From positions 1-64,000 of the forward strand of contig DATIXG010000117.1 in the NCBI GenBank assembly GCA_035518815.1: 64,000 nucleotides of DNA, in the 5' to 3' direction. A program made the translations under genes and the position numbers. Of the stretch, positions 15,817 to 24,518 are shown piece after piece. The stretch is from AG25 sp035518815. GTDB lineage: Bacteria; Gemmatimonadota; Gemmatimonadetes; Gemmatimonadales; GWC2-71-9. Within the stretch, counting starts at the first letter, position 1. Every line of letters begins with the position of its first letter. The notes beneath the pieces are model-generated. The model was not told where the DNA came from. It worked only from the letters and a program-made list of their open reading frames with translations, and searched no databases.

Positions 15817-18245
15817 CCGAACCGCCGGCTGCCGCGCCGCCACCAGCCGCTGCTGTTCCGGACGCGCTGCCCGTTCTGCCCCTGGGGCAGCTCGTCGTGT
15901 ATCCACACGTCGTGGTCCCGCTCACGATCGACGATCCCAACGCGGTCCAGCTGATCGACGAGGTGGTGCAGGCGAACAAGCGGCTGCTCCTGGCCGTGGT
16001 GAAGCCGGTCGGCGGCGTGGAGCCCGCGGAGGGGGCGGTGATGCACGCGCGCCCCCACGAGCTGTACGAGGTCGGCTCGCTCGGGCTCCTGGTCCGCATG
16101 CTCAAGCTGGGCGACGGGTCGGCGCGCGTGATGGTGCAGGGCGTCGAGCGGGCGCGGCTGCTCGAATTCACGCCCGCCGAACATTGGCTCGTAGCGCGCT
16201 ACGAGCTGCTGCCCGAGGGTCCCCTCGAGGGCGCGCGCACGGAGGCGCTGCAGCGCACCGTGCACGCCCAGTTCTCGCGCGTGATCGACATCGCGCCCTA
16301 CCTCGGCGAAGAGCTGCACGACGTGCTCGCCGGCATCAAGGGCGCGGGCCGCCTGGCCGACTTCGTCGCCGCGAACCTGGACCTCGCCCTTCCCGCGAAA
16401 GCCGAGCTGCTCGCCCTCGACGATGTGACACTCCGGCTCGAGCGGCTCGCCGAGCTGCTCAGTCACGAGCTGCAGGTGCTGGAAGTCGGCAGCCAGATCC
16501 AGGAGAAGGTAAAGACCCGCCTCGACGCCAATCAGCGCGAGTACGTGCTGCGCGAGCAGCTTCGCGTGATCAAGCAGGAGCTGGGCGAAGACGAAGGCGA
16601 GGACGAGGTCGAGGAGCTGGCGCACCGTTTGGACGACGCCGGCCTGTCCGTCGAAGCCCACAAGGTCGCCGACCGCGAGCTGCGCCGCCTCCGTCGGATG
16701 TCGGTCCAGTCCGCCGAGTATCAGGTGGCGCGGACCTACCTCGAGGTCATGGCGTCGCTGCCGTGGAATCGCGTCTCGGATGACCGGCTCGATCTGAAGG
16801 CCGCGCGCGAGATCCTCGACCGCGACCATTACGATCTCAAACCAGTGAAGGAGCGGATTCTCGAGTATCTCGCCGTGCGGACGTTGAACCCGCAGGCGCG
16901 AGGGAGCATTCTCTGCTTCGTCGGGCCGCCCGGGGTCGGCAAGACGTCGCTCGGCCAGAGCATCGCGGAAGCCCTGGGCCGCCGCTTCACGCGCGTCTCG
17001 CTCGGCGGGGTGCGCGACGAGGCGGAAGTGCGCGGCCACCGGCGCACGTACGTCGGTGCGCTGCCCGGGCGCATCATCCACGCGCTGCAGCGGTGCGAGA
17101 CGCGCAATCCGCTGCTCATGCTCGATGAAGTCGACAAGATGGGCGCCGACGTGCGCGGCGACCCCACGGCGGCGCTGCTCGAGGTGCTCGATCCGGCCCA
17201 AAACGGGACCTTCGTCGACCACTATCTCGAGGTGCCGTTCGACCTGTCGGGCGTGATGTTCATCGCCACCGCCAACAGTCTCGAGCCGATTCCCGACCCC
17301 TTGCTGGACCGGATGGAAGTTCTCACCTTACCCGGGTACACGCCCGGGGAGAAGCTGGCGATCGCCAAGCGGTATCTGCTGCCGCGCCAGCTCAAGGAGA
17401 CGGGTCTCGATCCGGCGCGGGCGAGCGTGGCTGACGGGGCGCTCGAGCGCCTGATCGCCGAGTACACGCGCGAGGCCGGCGTGCGGCAGCTCGAGCGCGA
17501 GATCCAGGGCGTGTTGCGCAAGGCGGCGCTGGAAGTGGTGGAGGGGCGGGTGGATGCGGTGAAGATCTCCGCCAAGAACCTCGAGAAGTTCGCCAGCCAG
17601 CCCAAGGTCCAAAGCGAGGTTGCGGGACGGAGCCCCGAAGTCGGGGTCGCCACCGGGCTCGCATGGACGCCCGTCGGCGGCGACATCATGTTCGTCGAGG
17701 CGATCCAGATGCCGGGGAAGGGGCAGATCACCCTGACCGGGCAGTTGGGCGACGTCATGAAGGAATCGGCGCAGGCGGCATGGAGTCTGCTACGTGCCCG
17801 GGCGGTGGGGCTCGGCATCCCGCTCGATGCGTTCACGCTGACCGACGTGCATCTGCACGTCCCGGCGGGCGCGGTGCCCAAGGACGGGCCGTCGGCCGGC
17901 ATCACAATTGCAACGGCCCTCGCATCGCTCCTGTGCCGGCGCCCCGCGCGCCACGACGTGGCGATGACGGGGGAGCTGACGCTGCGGGGCCGCGTGCTGC
18001 CGATCGGCGGGCTCAAGGAAAAGCTGACCGCGGCGGCGCGGGCGGGGGTCAAAACCGTGCTCGTGCCCGCGCGCAATTCGGGCGATCTGGTGGACGTTCC
18101 GGACGAGGTGCGCAAACTGCTCGACATCAAGCCGGTGGACACGATCGATCAGGTGCTCGAGCTCGCGCTGCTCGAGCCCCGCGTGTCGCGCCCGGTATCC
18201 GTGCGCGTGGCGACGGAAGGCGCGCCGCGCGAGGCGGCCCCGTGA
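15813..18245 (+). CDS. lon: ATP-dependent protease Lon
   Basis: An 810-residue LonA protease of the cytoplasm. N-terminal substrate-binding domain: LPVLPLGQLVVYPHVVVPL. AAA+ module: Walker A FVGPPGVGKTSLGQ, Walker B LLMLDEVDKMG. C-terminal serine protease domain: catalytic Ser in PKDGPSAGITIATAL and Lys in GGLKEKLTAAARAG, forming the Ser-Lys dyad. It degrades misfolded and regulatory proteins. GTG overlaps the hsp20 stop; GTGA overlap continues into the next gene. Confidence 0.97.
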   Translation: MTEPPAAAPPPAAAVPDALPVLPLGQLVVYPHVVVPLTIDDPNAVQLIDEVVQANKRLLLAVVKPVGGVEPAEGAVMHARPHELYEVGSLGLLVRMLKLGDGSARVMVQGVERARLLEFTPAEHWLVARYELLPEGPLEGARTEALQRTVHAQFSRVIDIAPYLGEELHDVLAGIKGAGRLADFVAANLDLALPAKAELLALDDVTLRLERLAELLSHELQVLEVGSQIQEKVKTRLDANQREYVLREQLRVIKQELGEDEGEDEVEELAHRLDDAGLSVEAHKVADRELRRLRRMSVQSAEYQVARTYLEVMASLPWNRVSDDRLDLKAAREILDRDHYDLKPVKERILEYLAVRTLNPQARGSILCFVGPPGVGKTSLGQSIAEALGRRFTRVSLGGVRDEAEVRGHRRTYVGALPGRIIHALQRCETRNPLLMLDEVDKMGADVRGDPTAALLEVLDPAQNGTFVDHYLEVPFDLSGVMFIATANSLEPIPDPLLDRMEVLTLPGYTPGEKLAIAKRYLLPRQLKETGLDPARASVADGALERLIAEYTREAGVRQLEREIQGVLRKAALEVVEGRVDAVKISAKNLEKFASQPKVQSEVAGRSPEVGVATGLAWTPVGGDIMFVEAIQMPGKGQITLTGQLGDVMKESAQAAWSLLRARAVGLGIPLDAFTLTDVHLHVPAGAVPKDGPSAGITIATALASLLCRRPARHDVAMTGELTLRGRVLPIGGLKEKLTAAARAGVKTVLVPARNSGDLVDVPDEVRKLLDIKPVDTIDQVLELALLEPRVSRPVSVRVATEGAPREAAP

Positions 18246-18634
18246 GCACGTTCGCGAGCCTGGACGAAGCCTTCGCGCTCATCCGCGAGCGGGACGGGCG
18301 CTATCACGAGCGCGGCTATCTGTTCGTGCTCGCCGCGCTCGAGTTCGCGCAGGGCCGGCTGCCCGCGCGCCGCCACCTGAGCGGCATCGAGTTGACGTGG
18401 GCGTGTCGCGACTTCGCCCTCGAGCAGTTCGGCCTGCTCGCGCCGTCCGTGCTCGCGTTCTGGGGCATCGCGTCCACCGAGGATTTCGGACGAATCGTCT
18501 TCCTCCTGATCGACGTCGGGCTGCTCGCCCGCCAGGACAGCGATCGGATCGAGGACTTCGACCGCGTATACGACTTCGGGGAGGTGTTCCGGGCCGGCTA
18601 TCGGTGGTCCGGCGTGGAGGAGGGAAGCGCGTAA
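18242..18634 (+). CDS. Minf_1886 family protein, function unknown
   Basis: A 130-residue cytoplasmic protein that I match to the Minf_1886 family (a conserved family first defined in Verrucomicrobia and Planctomycetes) from the pattern HLSGIELTWACRDFALEQFG, the hydrophobic WGIASTEDFGRIVFLLID, and a terminal DFDRVYDFGEVF. No enzyme motif is seen. It is coupled to lon by a GTGA overlap, so a role in proteostasis is possible but only by association. Confidence 0.7.
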   Translation: MSTFASLDEAFALIRERDGRYHERGYLFVLAALEFAQGRLPARRHLSGIELTWACRDFALEQFGLLAPSVLAFWGIASTEDFGRIVFLLIDVGLLARQDSDRIEDFDRVYDFGEVFRAGYRWSGVEEGSA

Positions 18635-18665
18635 CTGGCGGTCGCTCGGGTGAAGGGGGTGCCGC

Positions 18666-18863
18666 ATGAACAACGTCACGGAATGGCCCGCCTGCAAGAA
18701 GTGTCAGCAAGGTCTCCTCATCCCGCTCTCGGACTACGGTCGCGATGGGGCGCCGATCACCTACAAGGCCTGGGTGTGTACGAACCCCGAGTGCGGGTTC
18801 AACATTCGCATCGACAACGGGGAGATCTCGTTCGGTCGCACGATCGGCCAGAGCTTCAAGTAG
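18666..18863 (+). CDS. Small zinc-ribbon protein
   Basis: A 65-residue protein with CKKCQQG near the start and CTNPEC in the middle, a two-knuckle arrangement that would bind one zinc. The rest is short beta segments (AWVCTNPECGFNIRID). No named family is recognised. ATG 18666 has a purine-rich GAAGGGGG upstream. Probably a nucleic-acid or protein-binding accessory factor; role unknown. Confidence 0.65.
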   Translation: MNNVTEWPACKKCQQGLLIPLSDYGRDGAPITYKAWVCTNPECGFNIRIDNGEISFGRTIGQSFK

Positions 18864-18874
18864 GCTTGGACGCC

Positions 18875-19690
18875 GTGCGCGCGCCTGCCGTCAGCGGGCG
18901 GTTCTACCCGGGCGCGCCCCGTGATCTCGCGCGCACGGTGCGCGAGCTGCTCGCGGACGTGGCGGACGCGCGCCCCGCGCCGGCCCGCGCCGCGGTCGTC
19001 CCGCACGCCGGCTACCTCTATTCCGGACCCACCGCTGCCCGCGTGTTCGCCCGCCTGCGCGTGCCCCTCCTGGTCGTGATCCTCGCCCCCAACCACACGG
19101 GCGTCGCCAGAGCGCCGGGCCGCGCCGCGCTCTGGGAAGCCGGCGCGTTCCGCACGCCGCTCGGCGACGTGCCGGTGGACGAGCCCCTGGCCGCCGCGCT
19201 CGCGGGCGCGAGCGACCTGGTGCAGACCGACCACGATGCCCATCGCGGCGAGCACGCCGTCGAGGTGCTGCTGCCGTTCCTTCAGGTGCTCGAGCCTGGC
19301 GTGCGCATCGTCCCGCTCGTGCTGGGGTGGGATGCGTGGCCGCCGTGCCGCGATCTGGGCGAGGCGCTCGCGCGCGTCATCGCGCCGTGGGCCGAGCCGG
19401 TACTGATGCTGGCCTCGAGCGACCTGAACCATTACGAGCCGGCGGCCGTGTCGACGCCGAAGGACCGCGCCGCGCTCGCCGCGCTCGAGGCGCTCGACGG
19501 CGAGGAGCTGCTCGCCCGCTGCCGCCGCCAACGGATCTCGATGTGCGGCCGCGCGCCCGCCGCCACGGTGGCCGCGGCCGCGCGGGCCCTCGGCGCGGTG
19601 CGGGGGGACGTGGTGGACTATCGCCACTCGGGGTGGGTCACGGGCGACGACGGGGCGGTGGTGGGTTACGGCGGCGTGGTGATCTCCTGA
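18875..19690 (+). CDS. Memo-family protein (AmmeMemoRadiSam system protein B)
   Basis: A 271-residue protein of the MEMO1 family, related in fold to non-haem iron dioxygenases. Conserved positions seen are the N-terminal PAVSGRFYPG, His in VVPHAGYLYSG, His in LAPNHTG, and Cys in SMCGRAPAA, matching the metal/active-site residues of Memo. In many genomes it sits with AMMECR1 and a radical SAM protein; neither is in this window. GTG 18875 gives the normal N-terminus (MRAPAVSGRFYP). The biochemical function in bacteria is not settled. Confidence 0.88.
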   Translation: MRAPAVSGRFYPGAPRDLARTVRELLADVADARPAPARAAVVPHAGYLYSGPTAARVFARLRVPLLVVILAPNHTGVARAPGRAALWEAGAFRTPLGDVPVDEPLAAALAGASDLVQTDHDAHRGEHAVEVLLPFLQVLEPGVRIVPLVLGWDAWPPCRDLGEALARVIAPWAEPVLMLASSDLNHYEPAAVSTPKDRAALAALEALDGEELLARCRRQRISMCGRAPAATVAAAARALGAVRGDVVDYRHSGWVTGDDGAVVGYGGVVIS

Positions 19691-21222
19691 ACGCGATCCC
19701 CGTCCTTTCGGCGACCGAGGCCGCGGCCTGGGACACGACCGCGCGGACCCAGTACCGGATTCCGAGCCGCGTCCTGATGGAAGCGGCGGGGCGCGCGGCC
19801 GCGCAGCTCGTCGCGCGCGAGTATCCGGAGGTCGCGACCCGCGGTGCACTCGTCGTCGCGGGGGCGGGGAACAACGGGGGCGACGGGTGGGTGATCGCCC
19901 GCGCGCTGCATGGCGCCGCGTGCCCGGTGTGGGTCGCGGCGCTCGATCCCAAGACCGACGATGCCATCGACAATCGCGCGCTGGCGCGGGTGGATGGCGT
20001 GCGTGAGATCGGTCGCGAAGAGCCGTGGCCCGCGCCCGCCGTCGTGATCGACGCGCTGCTCGGCACCGGTGCCGCGGGACCGGCGCGGGGCGAGGTCCTC
20101 GCGCTGGCGCAGCGAGTGGTCGCGTGCGGCGCTCCCATCGTCGCGGTGGACGGTCCCACGGGGCTCGATCTCTCGAGCGGCGAAGCGCACGGGCCGATCC
20201 GCGCCCAGCTCAGCATCACCTTCGGGGGCGTGCGGCGCGGCCACCTGCTCGCGCGCGACTGGTGCGGCCGTATCGTCGTGGTGGACATCGGCCTCCCACC
20301 ACCCGACGGCGGGTGGCCGCTGCTCGTCACCGATGCGTGGGCGGGTGCCCGGCTGCCCCGCCTCACGCCGACGATGCACAAGGGCGACCGGGGGCGCGTG
20401 ACGGTGGTCGGTGGCGCGACGGGCATGACGGGGGCCGCGCTGCATGCCGCGCGGGCGGCGCTCGCCGCGGGCGCCGGCCTCGTGAAACTGGTCGCCGCAC
20501 CCGAGACCGTCGCGGCCGCACGCACCAGCCTCCCCGACGTCCTGACGATCGAATCAGCGCTGGGCGGGAATCCGGGCGGAGAGCTGGAGCCCGCGGTGGG
20601 CGAGGCGCTCGAGTGGGCCGACGCGCTCGTCGTGGGGCCCGGGTTGGGCCGGGAGCCCGTGCGCGGGGAATTCCTGAAGGCGGTGCTCGCGCGACGCGCG
20701 GTCCCCACCGTCATCGACGCCGACGCGCTCGTGCTGTTCGCGGGCGAGGCGGGCCGGCCGATGGTCTTCACTCCGCATCTCGGCGAATTCCGCGCGCTGT
20801 TCGGCGATCAGCTCGCCGATGCCGCCACCAACGACCGCTGGGGGGCCGCCGCGAAGGCGGCGCAGAAGGTGCGCGGCACCGTGCTCCTGAAGGGCGTCCC
20901 CACCGTGATCGCGGACCTGCGCGGGCCGATCCACGTCGTGGCCAGCGGCAATCCCGGGCTCGCCACGGGCGGCTCGGGCGACTTGCTCGCGGGCTTCATC
21001 GGCGCCTTCCTCGCGCGCGGCGGCGCGCCACCCGAGGCCGCCGCGCTGGGCGCCCATGCCCTCGGCCGGGCCGCGGACCTGGGCGCGCGACAGTGGACCG
21101 CGCGGAGCCTCCGGCCCGCCGACGTGCTCGCCGCGCTGCCGGACATCTGGCGCGCGTGGGGCGACCAGAAACCCGTGGGGCCGCCGGTGATCACGCAGCT
21201 TGAGCTGCCTGAAACGGAATGA
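19687..21222 (+). CDS. nnr: Bifunctional NAD(P)HX epimerase/ADP-dependent dehydratase
   Basis: A 511-residue fusion that repairs hydrated NAD(P)H. The N-terminal epimerase (about 1-210) has VLMEAAGRAAA, GAGNNGGDGWVIAR and the catalytic DALLGTG; the C-terminal dehydratase (about 220-511) has HKGDRGRVTVVGGATG and the phosphate/ADP motif NPGLATGGSGDLLAG. No ATG/GTG/TTG fits the natural N-terminus; a CTG at 19687 overlapping the previous TGA as CTGA gives MNAIPVLSATEAAAWD. GTG 19633 would add 18 arginine/glycine-rich residues and seems less likely. The gene may therefore use CTG. Confidence 0.92.
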   Translation: MNAIPVLSATEAAAWDTTARTQYRIPSRVLMEAAGRAAAQLVAREYPEVATRGALVVAGAGNNGGDGWVIARALHGAACPVWVAALDPKTDDAIDNRALARVDGVREIGREEPWPAPAVVIDALLGTGAAGPARGEVLALAQRVVACGAPIVAVDGPTGLDLSSGEAHGPIRAQLSITFGGVRRGHLLARDWCGRIVVVDIGLPPPDGGWPLLVTDAWAGARLPRLTPTMHKGDRGRVTVVGGATGMTGAALHAARAALAAGAGLVKLVAAPETVAAARTSLPDVLTIESALGGNPGGELEPAVGEALEWADALVVGPGLGREPVRGEFLKAVLARRAVPTVIDADALVLFAGEAGRPMVFTPHLGEFRALFGDQLADAATNDRWGAAAKAAQKVRGTVLLKGVPTVIADLRGPIHVVASGNPGLATGGSGDLLAGFIGAFLARGGAPPEAAALGAHALGRAADLGARQWTARSLRPADVLAALPDIWRAWGDQKPVGPPVITQLELPETE

Positions 21223-22829
21223 AGGCGGCGGACAGGCGGTCAGGTCAGGTGGCGGTCGGTAGAATCGCGGTTCTGCTCCTGACCGCCGCGTCACCCGTCC
21301 GCCTGACCGCCCAGTCTTTGTGGCGCCCCGAGGAACGCGTCCTCTTGAGCGACTTCTCCCGCGTGAATGCCATCGCCGCGTCGCCCGCCCTCGTGTTCGC
21401 GGCCACCACGCACGGCCTGACGATCTACGACCGCGTGGCGCGCGCCTGGCGGCCCCCGGTCACGTCGCTCGACGGGTATCCGCTCGCGCCCGTACGCGTG
21501 GCGCTCGCCGACCCGGTGGGCGACGCCGTGTGGCTCGGCACCGATCAGGGATGGGCGCACTACGACGTCGAGCTGCGGCAGTGGGAGTCGGGGCCCGCGG
21601 CGGGAGGGGTGACGGGACTCGTGATCGACGCGCGCGATCCCGCCGGCGGCGTGTTTCTCGAGGGCGCGAGGGGGTGGGCGTTCCTGCCGCGCGGAGCCTT
21701 CACGCCCATCGCCGGGCAGCCGCTGCCGCCGCCCGCTCGCCGTATCGCGCCGCTCTCTCCCCAGGCGGCGCTGAACGCCACGCCGGCGGCCGACGCATTC
21801 CGCGCGCTCTTCCTCATGGATCCCAGGCTGCGCGCGTATGCCTTCACCTGCGCCGCCCGGACCCCCGATCGCGGCGACGTGTTCTTCGGCACGAACGGCA
21901 TGGGCATCGTCCGCATCGACGCGGCGACCGGCCAATGGGAGCCCCTGCGATTCGGGTTGCTCGCAGCGGCAGCGGGCAGTCTCGCTCGCGGTGACGACGG
22001 CGTGTGGGTCGCGACGCTCGCGCAGGTGGGCGAGCGGTCGGGGCTCGCGCGGGTCTCGTCCGCTCTCACCACCGACAGCGTGTTGGAAAGCTCCGGCGCG
22101 TCGGGGTTCGTGTGCCGCGCCGGCCGCAGGCTCGTCGCCAGCGGCTCGTTCCTCTGGGTGGCGTGCGAACGTGGCCTCCTGCGCATCGCCGGGGACGGAC
22201 GCTCCCGCGTGTTCGACATCGGCCGCGGCCTGCCTTCGGACGACGTGCTGGCGCTCGCGCCCGCGCCGGACGGTGCCTGGGTGGGCACGAGGCTCGGCCT
22301 GGCTCGGGTCACGGACGCCGATCGGGCCGAGCCCGTCGGTGATATCGGGCGGCCGGTGTTGTCCCTGCTCGTGACGGGCGACAGCCTGTGGGTCGGCACC
22401 GTCGACGGCCTGGCGCTGCTCCTGCCGGGGGCGGACGAGCTTGGCGTTCCCGAGGATGTCGCGCGGGAGCCGTGGCTGCACACACCCATTCTCGCCATCG
22501 GTTGCGTCGGCGACCGGCTGGTCGTGGCGACTCCCGATCAACTCGCGTGGCGCAATCCGCAGAGCGGCGATTGGTCGCTCACGCATGCGCGCAGCGATCT
22601 CGGGCCGATTTCCAGTATCGCCCCGGATCCGGACGGGGCAGGGGTCTGGCTCGGTGGCCCGGGAGGGCTCGCCTTCTGGGACCTGGTGCGGGGGACGCTG
22701 CGGGTACTGTACGCTCCCAACGATGTGCCGGCGGCGGTGCGCGACCTCGTTGCCGACCAGGACTATCTCTGGGTCGCGACCGACAGCGGGGTGGTCCGCT
22801 TCGACCGCCGCACCGCGCGCGGCGGATGA
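21219..22829 (+). CDS. Secreted beta-propeller protein (two-component-regulator propeller type)
   Basis: A 536-residue exported protein. Signal peptide: basic start, hydrophobic IAVLLLTAASPVRLTAQ. The mature part is a run of 40-50 residue repeats with the pattern VWLGTDQGWAHYD, VFFGTNGMGIVRID, VWVGTRLGLARV, LWVGTVDGLALL, LWVATDSGVVRFD, which is the Reg_prop propeller signature found in sensor-kinase ectodomains. Here no kinase or membrane anchor follows, so the propeller is free in the periplasm or at the surface. Overlaps both neighbours as ATGA. Ligand unknown. Confidence 0.75.
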   Translation: MKAADRRSGQVAVGRIAVLLLTAASPVRLTAQSLWRPEERVLLSDFSRVNAIAASPALVFAATTHGLTIYDRVARAWRPPVTSLDGYPLAPVRVALADPVGDAVWLGTDQGWAHYDVELRQWESGPAAGGVTGLVIDARDPAGGVFLEGARGWAFLPRGAFTPIAGQPLPPPARRIAPLSPQAALNATPAADAFRALFLMDPRLRAYAFTCAARTPDRGDVFFGTNGMGIVRIDAATGQWEPLRFGLLAAAAGSLARGDDGVWVATLAQVGERSGLARVSSALTTDSVLESSGASGFVCRAGRRLVASGSFLWVACERGLLRIAGDGRSRVFDIGRGLPSDDVLALAPAPDGAWVGTRLGLARVTDADRAEPVGDIGRPVLSLLVTGDSLWVGTVDGLALLLPGADELGVPEDVAREPWLHTPILAIGCVGDRLVVATPDQLAWRNPQSGDWSLTHARSDLGPISSIAPDPDGAGVWLGGPGGLAFWDLVRGTLRVLYAPNDVPAAVRDLVADQDYLWVATDSGVVRFDRRTARGG

Positions 22830-23773
22830 GCGCGCGCGACGTGCTCGGTCCCGGCGCCGAATTTGACCGGCTGCGCGCCATCTTCGCGAGACTCGGCAAA
22901 GATGCCCGGAATCTTGGTGACGACTGCGCGCTCCTGCGCCTCGGCGGGACCACGCTGGCGGCGAGTGTGGATGCGAGCCTCGAAGGCGTCCACTTCCGGA
23001 CCGACTGGCTGTCGTTCGAGGAGATCGGCTGGCGCGCGGCGGCGGGGGCGTTGTCGGACCTGGCGGCAGTCGGGGCGAAGCCCGTTGGGGTGCTGGTAGC
23101 GCTGGGCATGCCCGGCGGCCAACGAGAACCCGGCGTCGAGATCATGGGCGGGGTCGCGAGGGCGGCGAGGAGCGTCGGGGCCAAGGTCCTGGGCGGGGAT
23201 CTGCTGCGCTCCGAGCGGTACCTCATTGATGTCACGGTGCTCGGCACCGTCGACCGCCCCGTACGGCGGAACGGCGCCCGGCCGGGCGACGGCCTGTGGG
23301 TGACCGGGACGCTGGGCGGGTCCGGGCTCGCGCTCCAGCAGCTTCGCGCCGGCGCGCCGCCGACCGGCGCGCTGCGGGCGCGGTTCGCGCGGCCGGAGCC
23401 CCGGATCGCGGCGGGGCGGTGGCTCGCGCGGCGCGGCGCGCACGCCATGATCGATGTGTCGGATGGGTTGGCCCAGGACGCGGGCCACCTCGCGGCCGCG
23501 TCGGGAGTGATGATCGACATCGAGCTCGAGCATGTTCCCTGCTGGCCGGGAGTCGCCCCCGGCGCGGCTGCAGCGAGCGGTGAGGAATTCGAGCTGCTTG
23601 CCGCGCTGCCATCGCGCTTCGACCGCCGTTCGGCGACGGCATTCACGCGCGCCACGGGTCTTCCGCTCACGCGCATCGGACAATGCGGTCGCGGATCGGC
23701 GGGCGTGCGCGTGACGCGGGGCGGCACCCCCGTCGCCACGCCGCCCGGATTCGACCACTTCGCCTCCCCGTGA
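22826..23773 (+). CDS. thiL: Thiamine-monophosphate kinase
   Basis: A 315-residue ThiL that phosphorylates thiamine monophosphate to the diphosphate cofactor. Recognisable segments are LGDDCALLRLGG at the ATP/Mg site, SVDASLEGVHFR, the domain GALSDLAAVGAKPVG, and VSDGLAQDAGHLAAASG, all typical of the PurM/ThiL fold. ATG 22826 overlaps the propeller gene stop as ATGA. No other thiamine gene is nearby, so it is expressed from a mixed operon ending in plsC. Confidence 0.93.
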   Translation: MSARDVLGPGAEFDRLRAIFARLGKDARNLGDDCALLRLGGTTLAASVDASLEGVHFRTDWLSFEEIGWRAAAGALSDLAAVGAKPVGVLVALGMPGGQREPGVEIMGGVARAARSVGAKVLGGDLLRSERYLIDVTVLGTVDRPVRRNGARPGDGLWVTGTLGGSGLALQQLRAGAPPTGALRARFARPEPRIAAGRWLARRGAHAMIDVSDGLAQDAGHLAAASGVMIDIELEHVPCWPGVAPGAAAASGEEFELLAALPSRFDRRSATAFTRATGLPLTRIGQCGRGSAGVRVTRGGTPVATPPGFDHFASP

Positions 23774-24504
23774 TCCGCACCCTGTGGTGGCTGCTGTACG
23801 TCCTCCCGTCCACGTTCTTGCATGCGATGGGCGCGATCCTGGCGGCCTTGTTGGGCGTCAAGCGGCGGCCGGGCGGGGTCTACGATTGGGCCACCGTGGA
23901 CTGGTCGCGCCGGATGCTGGCCGTGGCCGGCACCCCCGTGCACGCGACCGGCCTCGAGCGCATTCCGCGGGATGTACCGGTCGTGTATGCGTCGAATCAC
24001 ACCTCCATGTTCGACATCTGGGCGCTTGCCGCGACCCTGCCCGGGTCCGTCCGCTTCGTAGCGAAGCAGGAGTTGGGCCGGATTCCGATCCTGGGTCTCG
24101 CGATGCAGCGCGCCGGGCACGTTCTCATCGACCGATTCAACCGCGCGCGGGCCTTCGAGGCCTACGATCAGGCCGCTGCAACCATCCGGAGCGGCATCTC
24201 GGCGATCGTCTTCCCGGAAGGGACCCGCAGCCGGACCGGCGAGCTGCTCCCGTTCAAGACGGCCCCCTTCGGGCTCGCCATCACCGCCCAGGTGCCCATC
24301 GTGCCGGTGTACGTCCATGGCACCTACCAGATCTTGCCGAAGGGATCCATCCGGCTCCGGCCCAAACCCATTCAGATCGCGATCGGTGAGCCCATTCCGA
24401 CCGCCGGGATGGCCCTGACCGAGCGGGACGCCCTCGGGGCGCGGGTGCGCGCCGCCATCCTCGATCTGAAGGCGCGCGTTGACGCCGCCGCCGCATCCCC
24501 TTAG
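23770..24504 (+). CDS. plsC: 1-acyl-sn-glycerol-3-phosphate acyltransferase
   Basis: A 244-residue membrane-associated acyltransferase of phospholipid synthesis. Motif I SNHTSMFDIW (HxxxxD catalytic pair), motif II region KQELGRIPILG, motif III VFPEGTRSRTGELLPFKTAPF, motif IV PIVPVYVHGTY are all in order. One N-terminal hydrophobic helix (WWLLYVLPSTFLHAMGAILAA) would anchor it to the inner membrane. GTG start overlaps the thiL stop as GTGA. Confidence 0.93.
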   Translation: MIRTLWWLLYVLPSTFLHAMGAILAALLGVKRRPGGVYDWATVDWSRRMLAVAGTPVHATGLERIPRDVPVVYASNHTSMFDIWALAATLPGSVRFVAKQELGRIPILGLAMQRAGHVLIDRFNRARAFEAYDQAAATIRSGISAIVFPEGTRSRTGELLPFKTAPFGLAITAQVPIVPVYVHGTYQILPKGSIRLRPKPIQIAIGEPIPTAGMALTERDALGARVRAAILDLKARVDAAAASP

Positions 24505-24518
24505 GGTAGGGCGCGCCC

